A stretch of 64,000 nucleotides of DNA from Papilionanthe hookeriana x Papilionanthe teres (GCA_022702705.1 CM040432.1:47580540-47644539); one strand, 5' to 3'. Positions 1-11,096 are shown, counted from the stretch's first letter. Numbers and translations: made by a program. The notes: generated by a model not told the origin, from the sequence alone.

Positions 1-868
1 AAATTGTTAAAACCTGTTGAAGAGTTTTGAGATCTAGAAGGAGAAAAACTCTTAACTTGTAAGTGTCACATGAATCCTTAGGTAGTCGAAGGCCATGTGC
101 GGGCTATTCAATGTGAAGTGCAAATAAATAGGAAGATAAGATTTAAAGGGCGTAGAATTGATAAGTTTTTAGAGTGACAGACTAAATTCTTATAATTTGA
201 TTTATAGATTAGGAAAGGGTTACTAGTATGGCCGACCATAGCCACCCTTGGACATCAAGTAGTGTGAGTCTAGATTAACCCATTCTACTAACAATACATC
301 AGGACCTTATCTGTAAATTAGCCAATATTCTTTGCGCCTGGATCAAAGGGTAAAGAATATGAATGCTTCTATTTGACACAATACCATAAATCAAATTCTC
401 CAACGAATATTAAATCATCTTAAAAATCTTAGATTAATTGAAGGGAAGAAAGTTGTTTATTTTATATAGTTTTCATAAAATCATTGTCTTATTATTGTTT
501 TCTTTATTTGCATCTAGTAAATTAATAGTAATTTATAGTTAGATTAAAATACAAAAAGATTTTTGAAATACAATATTTAGAAATTTATTACTATAATTTT
601 TCCCCGTGGGATCGATACTGGGCTCTTTGTTTCAAATCCCTATATTACTTGAAATGTTACGTATACTTGCGTAGTACCCAAAAAATATATAAAATATTTT
701 CTTTTTAAAATTATATTTTGCTATATAAACATATATTTAAAAAGTTTTATTTGGTACACATCTATATAGCAAGTTATTCCAGGTCAAGTGTTTCGCGCCT
801 TCGCCAGAAATTAAATTTTCTAGCAGTGGTAACAAATTATTGTATTTGGAAGTAAAAAAATCGGGTCA
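1..868 (+). repeat. E1 5' LTR, 3' portion
   Basis: The LTR ends in GGGTCA at 868, seven bases before the PBS. It holds blocks shared with every other Athila-like LTR in the window: a tract around a GTGGGATCGATA motif at 605-616, and the TTCTTTGCGC...AAAGGGTAAAGAATA block near 329-359. The U3 with TATA box and dyads is outside the window on this side but visible in the 3' LTR. Confidence 0.95.
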
Positions 869-874
869 AGTTTT

Positions 875-892
875 TGGCACCGTTGCTGGGGA
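875..892 (+). other. Primer binding site, tRNA-Asp type (E1)
   Basis: TGGCACCGTTGCTGGGGA begins six bases after the LTR end. It complements the 3' end of plant tRNA-Asp apart from a few mismatches (the usual form is TGGCGCCGTTGCCGGGGA). tRNA-Asp priming is usual for Athila-type elements. E2 carries the same site with one base different. Confidence 0.9.
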
Positions 893-948
893 AGAAATAG
901 AATAGTTATAAATTTTTTTTAAATATTATATTTCCAAAAATATAAAAA

Positions 949-950
<2 letters not shown>

Positions 951-1011
<61 letters not shown>
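951..1011. repeat. (AT)n microsatellite in E1 leader
   Basis: An uninterrupted TA dinucleotide run lies between PBS and gag. E2 has no such run at the same place, so it expanded within E1 or its lineage. Confidence 0.97.
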
Positions 1012-1015
<4 letters not shown>

Positions 1016-1024
1016 CCTTGTTTT

Positions 1025-2664
1025 ATGCGAAGATTTGGTTCGAAGAATTAATACATTTAGATTCCGAATTAGAAAGAACAATTAGAAAAATTAAAAAGGG
1101 AAAAAAAATTCAAAAATTTCAAGAAATTGCTACTTTACAAAATCCAATTGAACTTAATGATCAAAATATTTATAAACCATTAAGGGATTATGCTAACCCT
1201 ACAGTTGATGAACTTCATAGTAGTATTCAAATACCCATTGTAGATGCTAATTCTTTTGAACTTAAACCGTCTATTATTCAAATGGTGCAAAACAATCAAT
1301 TTGGTGGAACACCAAATGAGGATCCAAATTTACATCTTGTTAGTTTTTTAGAACTTTGTGCTACCTTTAAATATAACAATGTTTCTGATGATGCTATTAG
1401 ACTTAGACTCTTTCCTTTTTCTTTAAGAGATAAAGTAAAGATGTGGTTAAACTTATTAGCGATTGGTTCTATTAAAACATGGGCTGAAATGGCACAAAAA
1501 TTCCTTGCTAAATATTTTCCTCCTTCTAAAACTGCTAAATTAAGAAATGATATTACTTCGTTTAGTCGATTTGACGGGGAGACAATATATGAAACTTGGG
1601 AAAGATTTAAAGAACTATTAAGAAAATGTCCTCATCATACTTTACTCGATTGGTTAATTATTCAAACATTTTATAATGGATTAATTGGATCTTTAAAATC
1701 AATTATTGATGTTGCTGCTGGAGGTTCTTTAATGTCTAAATCATTTGAAGAAGCTTACACTTTAATTGAAGAAATGGCTAATAACAATTTTCAATGGCCT
1801 TCCGAAAGGATTAATCCTAAAAAGATGGCAAGTATTCACGATAATGAAGCCTTTTCTATCTTAGCTCACAAGCAGCAGCAATGTCTAAGAAATTAGATAA
1901 TTTTGCAATTAATATTTCATATAATAACTCTGCTAATAGTGAAGATTCTCAAACTATTGAAACTTTACAAGCTATTGCAAGTAAAAATAATCCTTATTTA
2001 AATTATTATAATCATGGGTGGAAAAATCATCCTAATTTTAACTGGAATAATTCACAACAACAATGGGGTAATAATCAATCTCATCCTACTGGAAATTGGA
2101 ATAATCAAGTTAATCCAAATTATAAACCTCATGGATTTAATAATCAATAGAAAAAGTTATCAATAGAAGAATTAATTTTACAAATGAATAATCAATTACA
2201 AAATCAAAATACTGTTATTCATAATATTGAAAATCAAATGGGGGCAAATTGCTACTTTAATTAATAACGGACTCGTAGGAACACTTCCTAGTAATGTTGA
2301 AATTAATCCAAAAAAGCTGGAAAAGAACATGAACAAGTTAAAGATCGTGCAACTTAGAAGTGGAAAGGAATTAAAAGAAAGAATGCAGAATGAAATTGAA
2401 AAAGAGATTGAGGTTGAAGAGATTGAAAAACCTAAAGAAACTCTCTCTCCTAGTCAAGATCAGACTGTTATACCTGTTAATGTGGAAGTTGAAAAACCAC
2501 CACCACCTTTTCCTCAAAGACTTCAACAGCAGAAACTAGATCATCAATTTTCTAAGTTCTTTGAAATCTTTAAGAAAATTACTATTGACATACCTTTTGC
2601 TGAAGCTTTGGAACAAATGCCAACTTACGCAAAATTTATGAAGGATATTTTAAGCAAAAAATGA
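1025..2664 (+). pseudogene. gag: E1 gag (capsid) pseudogene
   Basis: The ATG at 1025 matches the gag start of E2 (28813) and opens with M-R-R-F-G, but the frame is lost after about eight codons; the rest of the N-terminal region reads in the frame that includes 1018. The plant retrotransposon gag core sits near 1400-1690, with LRDKVKMWLN, KFLAKYFPPSKTAKLRND and TWERFKELLRKCPHH. A further frame change near 1870 moves into the asparagine-rich C-terminal part (1881-2150), and a stop at 2148-2150 precedes the tail at 2227-2664. Gag would form the cytoplasmic virus-like particle. No zinc knuckle is visible, and the Asn/Gln/Trp-rich stretch sits where one would be expected. At least two frameshifts and internal stops make it non-functional. 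Confidence 0.9.
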
Positions 2665-2668
2665 AAAT

Positions 2669-3655
2669 TTGAAGCTTTTGAAAGCTGTTGCATTAAGTGA
2701 AGAATGCAGTGCAATAATTCAAAAGAAATTACCTGAAAAGCTTAAGGATCCTGGAAGTTTCATTATACCCTGTGCTATCGGAGAAAAATTTTGTGGAAAA
2801 GCTTTATGTGATTTAGGAGTAAGTATTAATCTCATGCCATTTTCTATCTTTCGAAGATTGGATTTAGGAGATATTACTCCCACCACTGTAACCCTTCAGT
2901 TAGCTGATAAATCTATCACTTATCCTAAAGGAGTTATAGAGGATGTCCTTGTTAAAGTGGATAAATTTATCTTCCTTGTAAATTTCATAGTACTTGATAT
3001 GGAAGAAGATAAAGAGATACCTATTATTTTAGGGAGACCTTTTCTAGCAACTGGACGAGCTATGATTGATGTACAAAAGGGAGAACTAACCATGAGAGTT
3101 AATGATCAAGAAATTAAATTCAATGTTCTTAAATCAATGAAGTACCCTAATAAAGAGAAATGTTATCGAATGGATATAATTGATTATTTAATTGAAAAAC
3201 ATTATCAAGAAAAATGTAAAGTCATTTCTGAAGAAAAATTTGAATTTTTAACTGATGAAAATGAAGTAGTAGAAGAAGAAGAGACTCATTTTATTAAAGA
3301 TAATTGGGAAACTTTAGACATAACTCAAAATGATATACTTTTACCATCAATTAAAAGAGCCCCTAAACTGGAATTAAAAATGTTACCTTCACATTTAAAA
3401 TATGTTTTTCTTGGAAATTCGTTAACTTTACCTGTTATTATTTCTTCTGAACTGAGTAGAGATCAAGAAGAAAAACAACTAGGTGTGTTAAAGAATTATA
3501 AGAAAGCTTTTGGTTGGACTATTGCTGATATAAGAGGAATAAGCCCTTCCATTTGCATGCATAGAATCTTAATGGAAGAAAATTTTAAACCTACTATAGA
3601 ATCACAAAGAAGATTAAATCCTATCATGAAAGAGGTTGTTAAAAAAAATTCTTAA
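2669..3655 (+). pseudogene. pol: E1 pol, protease and start of RT
   Basis: This open stretch of 328 codons begins just after the gag frame. The retroviral-type aspartic protease has its active-site loop as CDLGVSINLMP near 2805-2840, where E2 has DLGASINLMP; the Ala-to-Val change next to the catalytic Asp-x-Gly may harm activity. The flap and C-terminal part follow, with PIILGRPFLATG near 3020-3055. The frame then enters the RT N-terminus (KAFGWTIADIRGISPS, about 3504-3551) and ends in an A8 run at about 3640, most simply a slippage frameshift. The neighbouring pol parts continue in other frames. Confidence 0.88.
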
Positions 3656-4856
3656 GTAGTTAGATTCTGGTATTATTTATCCTATTTCGGATAGTCAATG
3701 GGTAAGTCCTATTCATTGTGTTCCGAAGAAAGAAGGTGTAAATGTCATTGTTAATGATAAAAATGAACTAATTCCTACAAGACAAGTTACTGGATGATGA
3801 ATTTGTATTGACTATAGGAAATTAAATAAAGCCACTAGAAAGGATCATTTTCCTTTATCTTAATTGGATCAAATGCTCGATAAATTAGCTGGACACCCTT
3901 ATTTCTGTTTTCTGGATGTATATTCTGGTTATCATCAATTACTTATTGCTCCTGAGGACCAAGAAAAGACAACATTTACAAGTCCTTATGGAACATTTGC
4001 TTTTAGAAGAATGCCTTTTGGTTTATGTAATGCACCCGCAACTTTTTAAAGATGTATGATGTCAATATTTTGTGATTTGATTGACAAAGGAATTGAAATA
4101 TTCATAGATGATTTTTCGGCTTTTGGAACTTCTTTTGAATCTTGTTTGGAAAACATAGCCAAAGTTACGAAAAGATGTGAAGAAACAAATTTAGTTCTTA
4201 ACTGGGAAAAATGTCAATTCATGGTCACAGAAGGCATTGTACGTGGTCACAAAGTGTCACAAAATAGGATGGAAGTAGACCAAGCAAAAGTGAAAATTAT
4301 TGTTGAATTGCAACCACCTACTACTGTTACTGATGTGAGAAGTTTTCTAGGTCATGCTGGATTTTATAGAAGATACATAAAGGATTTTTCTAAAATTGCT
4401 AAACCTCTTTGTCATTTATTGGAAAAAAATGCAAAATTTGAATTTAATAAAGAATGTATTAATGCTTTTAATATTCTAAAAGAAAAATTAATAACTGCAC
4501 CTATCATTGTTGCACCTAATTGGAATAATTCTTTTAAATTAATATGTGATGCAAGTGATTTTGCAATTGGAGCTGTATTAGGACAAAAATATGAGAAAAT
4601 TTTCAAAGTTGTATATTATGCTAGTCAAACTCTCACTGAAACACAAAGAAATTACACTACCACTGAGAAAGAGCTTCTAGCTATAGTATATGCCTTTGAT
4701 AAATTTAGACCTTATCTTCTTGGTACTAAATGCATAGTTCATATTGATCATTCTGCTATTAAATATCTATTATTTAAGAAGGATTCTAAACCTAGACTTA
4801 TAAGAGGGATTATACTTCTACAAGAATTTGATTTTCAAATAGTAGATAGAAAATGA
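3656..4856 (+). pseudogene. pol: E1 pol, reverse transcriptase and RNase H
   Basis: Between 3656 and 3863 the RT palm start is present but interrupted by several stops. From 3864 the frame shows FLDVYSGYHQ (catalytic Asp), TFTSPYGTFAFRRMPFGLCNAPATF and, after a stop at 4047-4049, the catalytic box as IFIDDFSAFG near 4100-4130. The RT thumb and connection follow. RNase H lies near 4530-4800, with LICDASDFAIGAVLGQ, the E of TTEKELLAIVYAF and HIDHSAIKYL. Together these copy element RNA into DNA in the particle. Breaks make it inactive, but both catalytic motifs can still be read. Confidence 0.9.
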
Positions 4857-6258
4857 ACTGAAAACCAAATTGCTGATCATTTGTCTAGAATTAAATATGA
4901 TATTATTTCGGAAGAAAATATAAATGAGAAATTCCCTGATGAATATTTATATGTTATTCAAAGATGCAAAACACCTTGGTATGCTGATATTGTTAATTAT
5001 TTAGTTAGCAATATTTTGCCTTATGACTTGGATAACAAATTTATTAAGAAATTTAAATATGATGCTAAATCTTATATTTGGGAAGAACCTCATTTATTTA
5101 AAATTGGTAAAGATTTTATGATTCGAAGATGCGTACCTTATGAGGAAACTTTTTCTATTATTCAAAAATGTCATGATTATGATTTTGGAGGACACTTTGA
5201 CATAGATAAAACTGCATTAAAATTTTAAATTCTGGATTTTATTGGTCTACCTTATTTAAAGATGTGAGACATTATGTGAAAACATGTGATCGATGTTAAA
5301 GGATGGGAAATATATCTAGGAAGAATGAAATACCTTTAAACTATATATTGGAAGTTGAAATTTTTGATATATGGGGTTTAGACTTTATGGGACCATTTGT
5401 TCCATCATATGGAAAAAATTATATTTTATTACCAGTTGATTATGTTTCAAAGTGGATTGAAGCTGTTGCTTTATCAATCTGTGATTCCAAAAGTGTTTCT
5501 AAATTTTTAAAGAAAATGATATTTTCAAGATTTGGAATGCCTAAGGTAATTATCACTGATGGTGGAAGTCATTTCAGGAATATAAGAATTCAATCATTAC
5601 TACAAAAATTTGGAATCAAACATAGAATTGTAACTGCTTATCACCCACAAACAAGTTGAATAGCTGAAGTATCAAACAGAGAAATTAAAAGAATTTTAGA
5701 GAAGACTGTTAATCCTAAAAGCACTGATTGGGTTGATAGACTTGATTCTGCATTATGGGCTTATAGAACGACTTATAAGACACCAATCGGAATGTCACCT
5801 TACCGGTTAATTTATGGTAAACATTGTCACTTACCTGTAGAACTTGAACATAAAGCTTATTGGGTGATAAAGGAGTTTAACTTTAATTTGAAAGCAGGAG
5901 AAAAATGATTATTGCAATTAAATGAGATGGAAGAAATAAGAAATGAAGCATATGAAATGCGAGGATTTATAAAGAGAAAATGAAAATGTTGCATGATAAG
6001 AAAATTTCAGGAAAAATTTTTGAACCTAGACAAGAAGTATTACTGTTTAACTCTCGTTTAAAGCTTTTTACTGGAAAATAAAGATCTAAATGGATTGGAC
6101 CCTATATAGTTGAGAAAGTATACCATTATGGAGCTGTGGATATTAAAGATCCCAAAACAGGAAAATATTTTAAAGTAAATGGATTAAGATTGAAGCCTTA
6201 TTTGGGAGATATTAAAAAGATTTATAAAGAGGCTTATGAATTGAGTCAACATGATTAA
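4857..6258 (+). pseudogene. pol: E1 pol, integrase
   Basis: The N-terminal part (4881-5228) carries the approach to the HHCC zinc finger (IIQKCHDYDFGGHF), but frame loss at 5226 destroys the Cys pair. The catalytic core is at 5303-5659, with WGLDFMGPF (first Asp) and VIITDGGSHF (second Asp). After a stop at 5657-5659 the Glu-containing AEVSNREIKRILE can be read. The C-terminal part runs through several stops to the end of pol at 6258. In Athila-type elements integrase inserts the cDNA into chromatin. No chromodomain is seen, as expected for this lineage. Confidence 0.88.
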
Positions 6259-6274
6259 AGATTTACTTAAGTCG

Positions 6275-6318
6275 GGCTGACGACGTTAAACCAAGCGCTT
6301 TGTGGGAGGCAACCCATA
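6275..6318 (+). other. Conserved post-pol block with hairpin (E1)
   Basis: This 44-nt non-coding block starts 16 bases after the pol stop and is found at the same place in E2 (34157-34200) with one substitution. Its 3' end folds as TGTGGG (6301-6306), a loop AGGCAA, and CCCATA (6313-6318). The substitution gives a G.U pair here and an A-U pair in E2, so the stem survives in sense RNA. From memory, a GGGAGGCAACCC motif is common after pol in plant Athila-like elements; its role is unknown to me. Confidence 0.75.
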
Positions 6319-6641
6319 ATTATCTTTTGTTATGAGTGTTTTTGTGTTTTAATGTAAGGTTATGCCTCGATCTTGGTTAATTTTATATTACTTTAGAAAA
6401 ATTTGATGCTCATAAGTCTTTGTTGACTTAGGCTGAAAATTATTTTGAAGTATGTAAGATTTAGAAATCGGATCACTCTATTCTGAATATGAGTAAAAAG
6501 GAGATCAAGTTAACCTTCATTATGATTGTTTACAATGTGAGTTATTGAGTCTAGATTACTCTTACCAATATAACTTACCTATCTTGGAGATCGAAACTTT
6601 GAAATTTGACGATTAGGCAAAACGGAGTTGAACATAGTTCC

Positions 6642-6738
6642 GACGCTTAGGAGCTAGAATTCAGCGCCTAAGCGCCAAAATTAAAGTATGTATCAATAGG
6701 TCCGACGCCTAGGCGCCAGATTCGGCGCCTAAGTGCCA
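6642..6738 (+). promoter_or_regulatory. Two dyad pairs in pol-ORF A spacer (E1)
   Basis: Four 14-bp GC-rich near-palindromes lie here: 6642-6655, 6663-6676, 6704-6717 and 6724-6737. The first pair is spaced 21 bp start to start and the second 20 bp. Members match the perfect palindrome GGCGCCTAGGCGCC seen in the 3' LTR. E2 has paired dyads in its equivalent spacer. I see no good TATA box downstream in E1, only an A-rich tract near 6757. Confidence 0.7.
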
Positions 6739-6889
6739 CGGTTACTGAGTCGTGCAAAAATAAAAAATTTTCAGTTTTTCACACGATTTTCACCTCTAAA
6801 TCAACCTATCTTCTTCCCTAACCATCAAGCAATCAAAATTACGTCCCTTGCACTTCATTCTTGAGAGATTTGAGAAATTTTTGAAGAAT

Positions 6890-7237
6890 ATGGAAGGAAG
6901 AAATCATGGAGAAGAAGCTAGGGACAAGGTCTCAAAGGATCCTCAACCCTACTTCAATGGTTTCATCGCTGTAAGTTTAGAGAAAATTTCTAGTCGTTTA
7001 GATAAGTTTGAAGTGGAGTTTAAAAGCATTGGAGATCGCCTTCATGAGATGTTTCATCAAATTGAACATCTAGAATGGTAAATGAAACTTCAATTTGATC
7101 ATTTTGCGGCTTATCAATATGCTCAAGTTGAAATGTATGCGAAGAACAAGTGGATTGACGAAAAGACGGCTACGGATTTCACAAGAGCGTTATTGTTCTT
7201 TCCAAGTGGAATACACAATTTCCCTTGTGAAGATTAG
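6890..7237 (+). pseudogene. E1 ORF A remnant, C-terminal part only
   Basis: An ATG at 6890 opens a frame that reads to a stop at 7079-7081 and, past it, on to 7237. The part around HLEW-stop-MKLQFDHF...KNKWIDE matches the C-terminal end of ORF A in E2 (HIDWRMKEHFDHS...KGWIEE, about 35565-35660). The N-terminal three quarters of the E2 protein, including the REFYAN-type domain, has no counterpart here, so I infer an internal deletion. SLEKISSRLDKFEVEFKSIG looks like a short coiled coil. Function unknown; this is the position where Athila elements carry an env-like ORF. Confidence 0.6.
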
Positions 7238-7715
7238 AATATTCTGGTAATGAGATAGTTATTATATGGTTTGTTGAGTCGTTGTATCGATTTAGAGAAT
7301 CGATCGTGTTTGTTTGTGTATTTGCTTTCATGTTCAATGTGTGTTGTTTTTGCTTAGAAATTGTTGTGTTTGAGTGTGTATTAGGAACTTGAATCAAGTA
7401 TAATACTTATCTGGAATGTATTGAGTCAATATTGAAGATTATAAATGGAATTTAGTGAATTTGATTTAAACCTTATGTTTGATTGGTGGATTAAATATTT
7501 AATTTTTATAATTTTTTGAAAAATGTTGTGGAAGTTAGAAACTGAAGCCCTACTCTGATATGAGTAATTGGAAGTTGAATTTATGAATTTTGGTGGAAAA
7601 TTAAATTTAAAAATAATTTTTTGTGAAAGGCGAGTCTGGCGCCTAGGCGCCAGAATTCGGCTCCTAAGCGCCCGTTCGGCCTGTATCCGAAAATTTACTT
7701 ACATGAATCCTTTTG
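7238..7715 (+). other. ORF A-ORF B spacer of E1, left of LINE
   Basis: Non-coding. It contains one dyad pair, 7638-7651 (perfect GGCGCCTAGGCGCC) and 7659-7672, spaced exactly 21 bp with the linker AGAATTC, the same linker as in the first pair of the pol-ORF A spacer. Nothing else is recognisable. A short half-dyad, GACGCCTAAGC, lies just beyond the LINE at 10785-10795. Confidence 0.65.
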
Positions 7716-7815
7716 ATCATTGTGTAAGTGCTAGGGCGTCCCCTGGAAGCGACGCGCTGTATGGCCTGAATACAGTGGAAAGTGTGCAAGGGCCGCTACA
7801 CCGGCGCCGGGTGTA

Positions 7816-8970
7816 GTGTCAAGTAAGCAAGGGTTCCCACATCACGGACGGATGCGGGTAAAGAAGTTAGTCCATGATACTAGTATTAGGATAGGATCTT
7901 GGAATATAGGTACTCTCAATGGTAAATTAATGGAATTGGTTGATATTATGATCCATAGAAAGATAAATATCCTATGTATTCAAGAAACTAAATGGGTTGG
8001 AGAAAAAGCTAAGGAAATTGATAACTTAGGTTTTAAACTATGGTATTCGGTAAGAGTCGTACTAGAAATGGTGTAGGTATAATTATAGATAAAAGTTTGA
8101 AAGATAATGTTGTTAAAATTAATAGAGTTGGAGATAGAATTATAAGCACTTAAGATTATTATCGATACCAAGATTTTTAATATTATAAGTGTTTATGCTC
8201 CTCAAGTTGGTTTAGATATAGACTCTAAAGATAAATTCTGGAATGATTTAGAAGACTTAATACACTTGATACCCCTTGAAGAAAAAATTTTTATTGGAGG
8301 AGATTTAAATGGACATGTCGGTAGAGTGGTAGAAGATTTCATAAATATTCATGGTGGCTACGGTTATGGAGCGATTAATGAAGAAGGTAGAGCCATTTTA
8401 GATTTTGCTTTAGCGTATGATATGATTATTACTAATACTTTATTCAAGAAAAGAGATGAGCATCTTATTACTTATAAGAATGGATCTAATAAAACACAAA
8501 TTGATTATTTTCTTATGAGAACAAGAGATCGTCGAGATTGTAAGGATTGTAAGGTCATTCCAAGTGAGCAATTAAGTACCCAACATCGATTATTAGTTCT
8601 AGATTTTAAGATGAAGAGTTGTAAAATAAAGAATACTAGGATTCAACATCGTAGAATAAGATGGGGGCACCTAAAAGACACAAATAAAATTATTTTTATG
8701 AGTAAAATTCAAGATTTAAATATTTGGGATGCTCATGAAGACACGAATGTTATGTGGGAAAAATTAACTAATACTATTAAACAAGTGGCTAAAGATGTAC
8801 TTGGAGAATCAAAAGAAAAAGTTTCTATAAATAAAAATAGTTGGTGGTGGAATAATAATGTGCAAGAAAAGATAAAATATAAGAAGTTATGTTATAAAAA
8901 TTGGTTTAAATGTAAAAGCGTAGAGAATTGGGAAAAATATAAAATGGCCCGCAGGAGTGTAAAAGAATAA
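7816..8970 (+). pseudogene. RTE LINE endonuclease domain
   Basis: Exonuclease-endonuclease-phosphatase fold expected to nick target DNA for target-primed reverse transcription. Visible motifs are RIGSWNIGTL (Asn), IQETKWVG (catalytic Glu), a VYAPQ block in another frame near 8190, FIGGDLNGHVG (Asp/Asn) and IDYFLMRTR (Asp). The final His block reads TQHRLLVLDF, where the usual form is a Ser-Asp-His type motif. Frame is lost near 8050-8075 and regained at 8266. After the endonuclease comes the linker rich in Trp and Lys (SWWWNNNVQEKI). The stop at 8968-8970 separates it from the RT part. Confidence 0.9.
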
Positions 8971-9010
8971 TCTGTGACGCTAAAAATTCGCTTTTAGTGA
9001 TCTTTATAAC

Positions 9011-10613
9011 ATGTTAGATACTAAGGAAGGTGAAAAATATATGTATAAACTAGCCAAACAAAGAGAAAAGAAAAGTAAAGATTTAACTCAAGTAAAGTGT
9101 ATTAAAGATGAAAATCAAAAAGTGCTTTTCTTAGAAAAAGATATTCAACATAGGTGGGTGAGTTATTTTGATAAACTTTTTAATGATGCTGAAAGTACGA
9201 TCGACCTTAGTGATCTTAATATCGTTAATAATAATAAAACTTTTCACTTTTACCGTCGCATTAGTAAAAAGAAGTTGATGAGGCTTTAAAGAAAACCAAG
9301 GGGGGAAAGTCTGTAGGACCTGATGATATCGCAATTGAAGTGTGGAAATGTTTAGGTGATTTGGGGGTTTCCTGGCTTACTAAACTTTTTAATATTATTT
9401 TAAAAACAAAAAAGATGCCTGAGGAGTGGAGAAAGAGCATTTTGGTCCCCATTTTTAAGAATAAAGGGGATGCACAAGAGTGTGCAAATTATAGAGGAAT
9501 TAAATTGATGTGTCATACTTTAAAGTTATGGGAGAGGGTAATTGAACATAGGTTAAGACGTATTACGAAGATTTCTCATAATCAATTTGGATTTATGCCG
9601 AGCGGGTCTACCATGGAAGCTATACATTTATTAAGAGGTTTGATGGAGAGGTACGAGAGATAATAAGGAGGATCTACATTTGATTTTTATTGATTTAGAA
9701 AAAGCTTACGATAAGGTTCCTAGAGATGTTCTTTGGAGAGTCCTTGAGAAGAAAGGTGTTGATTTGACTTATATTCAAGTCATTAAAGATATGTATGCTA
9801 GAGTTGTTACATGTGTTCGAACCGAAGGAGGATTGACCAAGTATTTTACTATTTCGTTGGTTTACATCAAGGATCGGCTTTAAGCCCATATCTTTTTGCT
9901 TTATTTATGGATGGTCTTACCGGCCATTTACAAGAGGATGTACCTTGGTGTATGCTTTTTGCCGATGATATCCTCCTGGTGGATAAGACAAGAGAAAAAC
10001 CCCTGGAAAAACTTGAATTATGGAGGACTACATTGGAGTCTAAAAGTCTTTGTTTGAGTAAAACTAAAATTGAATACATGAAATGTAATTTTAGTAATAC
10101 TAGCTCAATTGCAAAAGTTTAATTTTGGGTGATCAAATTATTAAAAGGTGTGAACGATTTAGAAATCTTGGGTCTATTGTTCAAAGCGATGCTGATATAG
10201 ATGGGGATGTTAATAGTAGAATTCAGGTTGGTTGGTTGAAGTGGAGGAATGCGTCAGGCCTATTGTGTGATAGAAAAGTACCGCTTAGATCGAAAGGAAA
10301 ATTTTATAAGATGGTGGTGAGACCTTCAATGCTCTATGGTGCTGAATGTTGGCCTTTAAAAGAGAAGCATAATGTTAAGTTAAGTGTTGCCGAGATGAGA
10401 ATGATTAGATGGATGAGTGGCTTTACACTTAGAGACAAAATGCGAAATGAATATATCCGTAATAGGGTTGGAGTTGCACCGGTGTCGGATAAAATTAGAG
10501 AGAGTCGCCTTAGATGGTTTGGTCACATTAAACGTCGACCACCCGATGATCCGATTAGGAGAGTAGATGTTTTAAATACAACTTATGTTAAGAAAGGCGA
10601 GAGGCGGACCTAG
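9011..10613 (+). pseudogene. RTE LINE reverse transcriptase and C-terminal region
   Basis: RT blocks are in order across four frames: GGKSVGPDDIAIEVWK (about 9300), ILVPIFKNKGDAQECANYRG (about 9450), HNQFGFMPSGST (about 9580), FIDLEKAYDKVPRDVLW (about 9685, catalytic Asp), GSALSPYLFALFMD (about 9870) and the catalytic FADDILLVD (about 9958). The C-terminal part at 10125-10613 has the RTE-typical MVVRPSMLYGAECWPLK, ESRLRWFGHIKRRP and DDPIRR blocks. Frameshifts near 9280, 9660, 9850 and 10122 inactivate it. A second, older fragment of this C-terminal region is at 19815-20125. Confidence 0.92.
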
Positions 10614-10739
10614 GAAAACTTGGGCTTATCGCATAAAAAATGATCTTAATCTATTAGAATTAAACGAAAATTTGACACTAAATAGGACGCAATGGAGAAA
10701 AAGGATTCATGTAGCCGACCCCACTTAGTGGGATTAAGG

Positions 10740-10763
10740 CTTTGTTGTTGTTGTTGTTGTTGT
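10740..10763 (+). repeat. (TTG)n tail of the RTE LINE
   Basis: About seven TTG repeats directly follow the conserved 3' end of the LINE. Such a short microsatellite tail instead of poly(A) is typical of plant RTE elements. Confidence 0.9.
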
Positions 10764-11096
10764 AAACCCCAAAAGCCATTTTTGACGCCTAAGCTTCATC
10801 TTCTTCCCCATTTTCGAGAAAATACACCTTTTAGATCCATTTTGAGGTCAAAACATCAAGGATTTGAGCGCAAAACCACTTGATTTCTTCATCTCAAGGT
10901 CAGATCTACACTTTAAACCATTTATTTTCGATTCTCACCATAGATTTCTCTTATTTTGCTAAGAACCGAAATTTTGAAAAAAATTTTGATTTTTAGTGAT
11001 TTCTTTGGATTTTTAAACTTATTTTAAGTTTTATAAACTTAAAAAGAGTTTAAATCTTTGATTCCTAAATTTGTTCTTGTTTTATTTCACGTTTAG

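Larger units (their letters stand above)
7716..10763 (+). mobile_element. RTE-type LINE inserted in E1
   Basis: A non-LTR retrotransposon in the same orientation as E1. It has a 5' leader (AGGGCGTCCCCTGGAAGCG near 7733), an apurinic-type endonuclease, RT and a C-terminal region. Its 3' end has the plant RTE signature CCCCACTTAGTGGGATTAAG followed by (TTG)n. The order, length of about 3 kb and microsatellite tail fit plant RTE elements. The exact 5' boundary is a guess and I could not find a target duplication. It sits in the ORF A-ORF B spacer, so it postdates E1 or its progenitor. Confidence 0.9.

Noticed and set aside
875..892. Possible tRNA-Asp gene fragment
   Set aside because: Only 18 bases complementary to the tRNA 3' end are present, in the PBS position; no tRNA body.
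4412..4606. 64-codon minus-strand frame inside E1 RNase H, and similar antisense frames at 7980, 9131, 9695, 9867, 29108 and 31551
   Set aside because: Shadows of the sense retroelement genes.
7179..7397. 72-codon minus-strand frame in the E1 spacer
   Set aside because: Thr/Asn/Ser-rich, antisense to T/G-rich non-coding DNA; no counterpart in E2.
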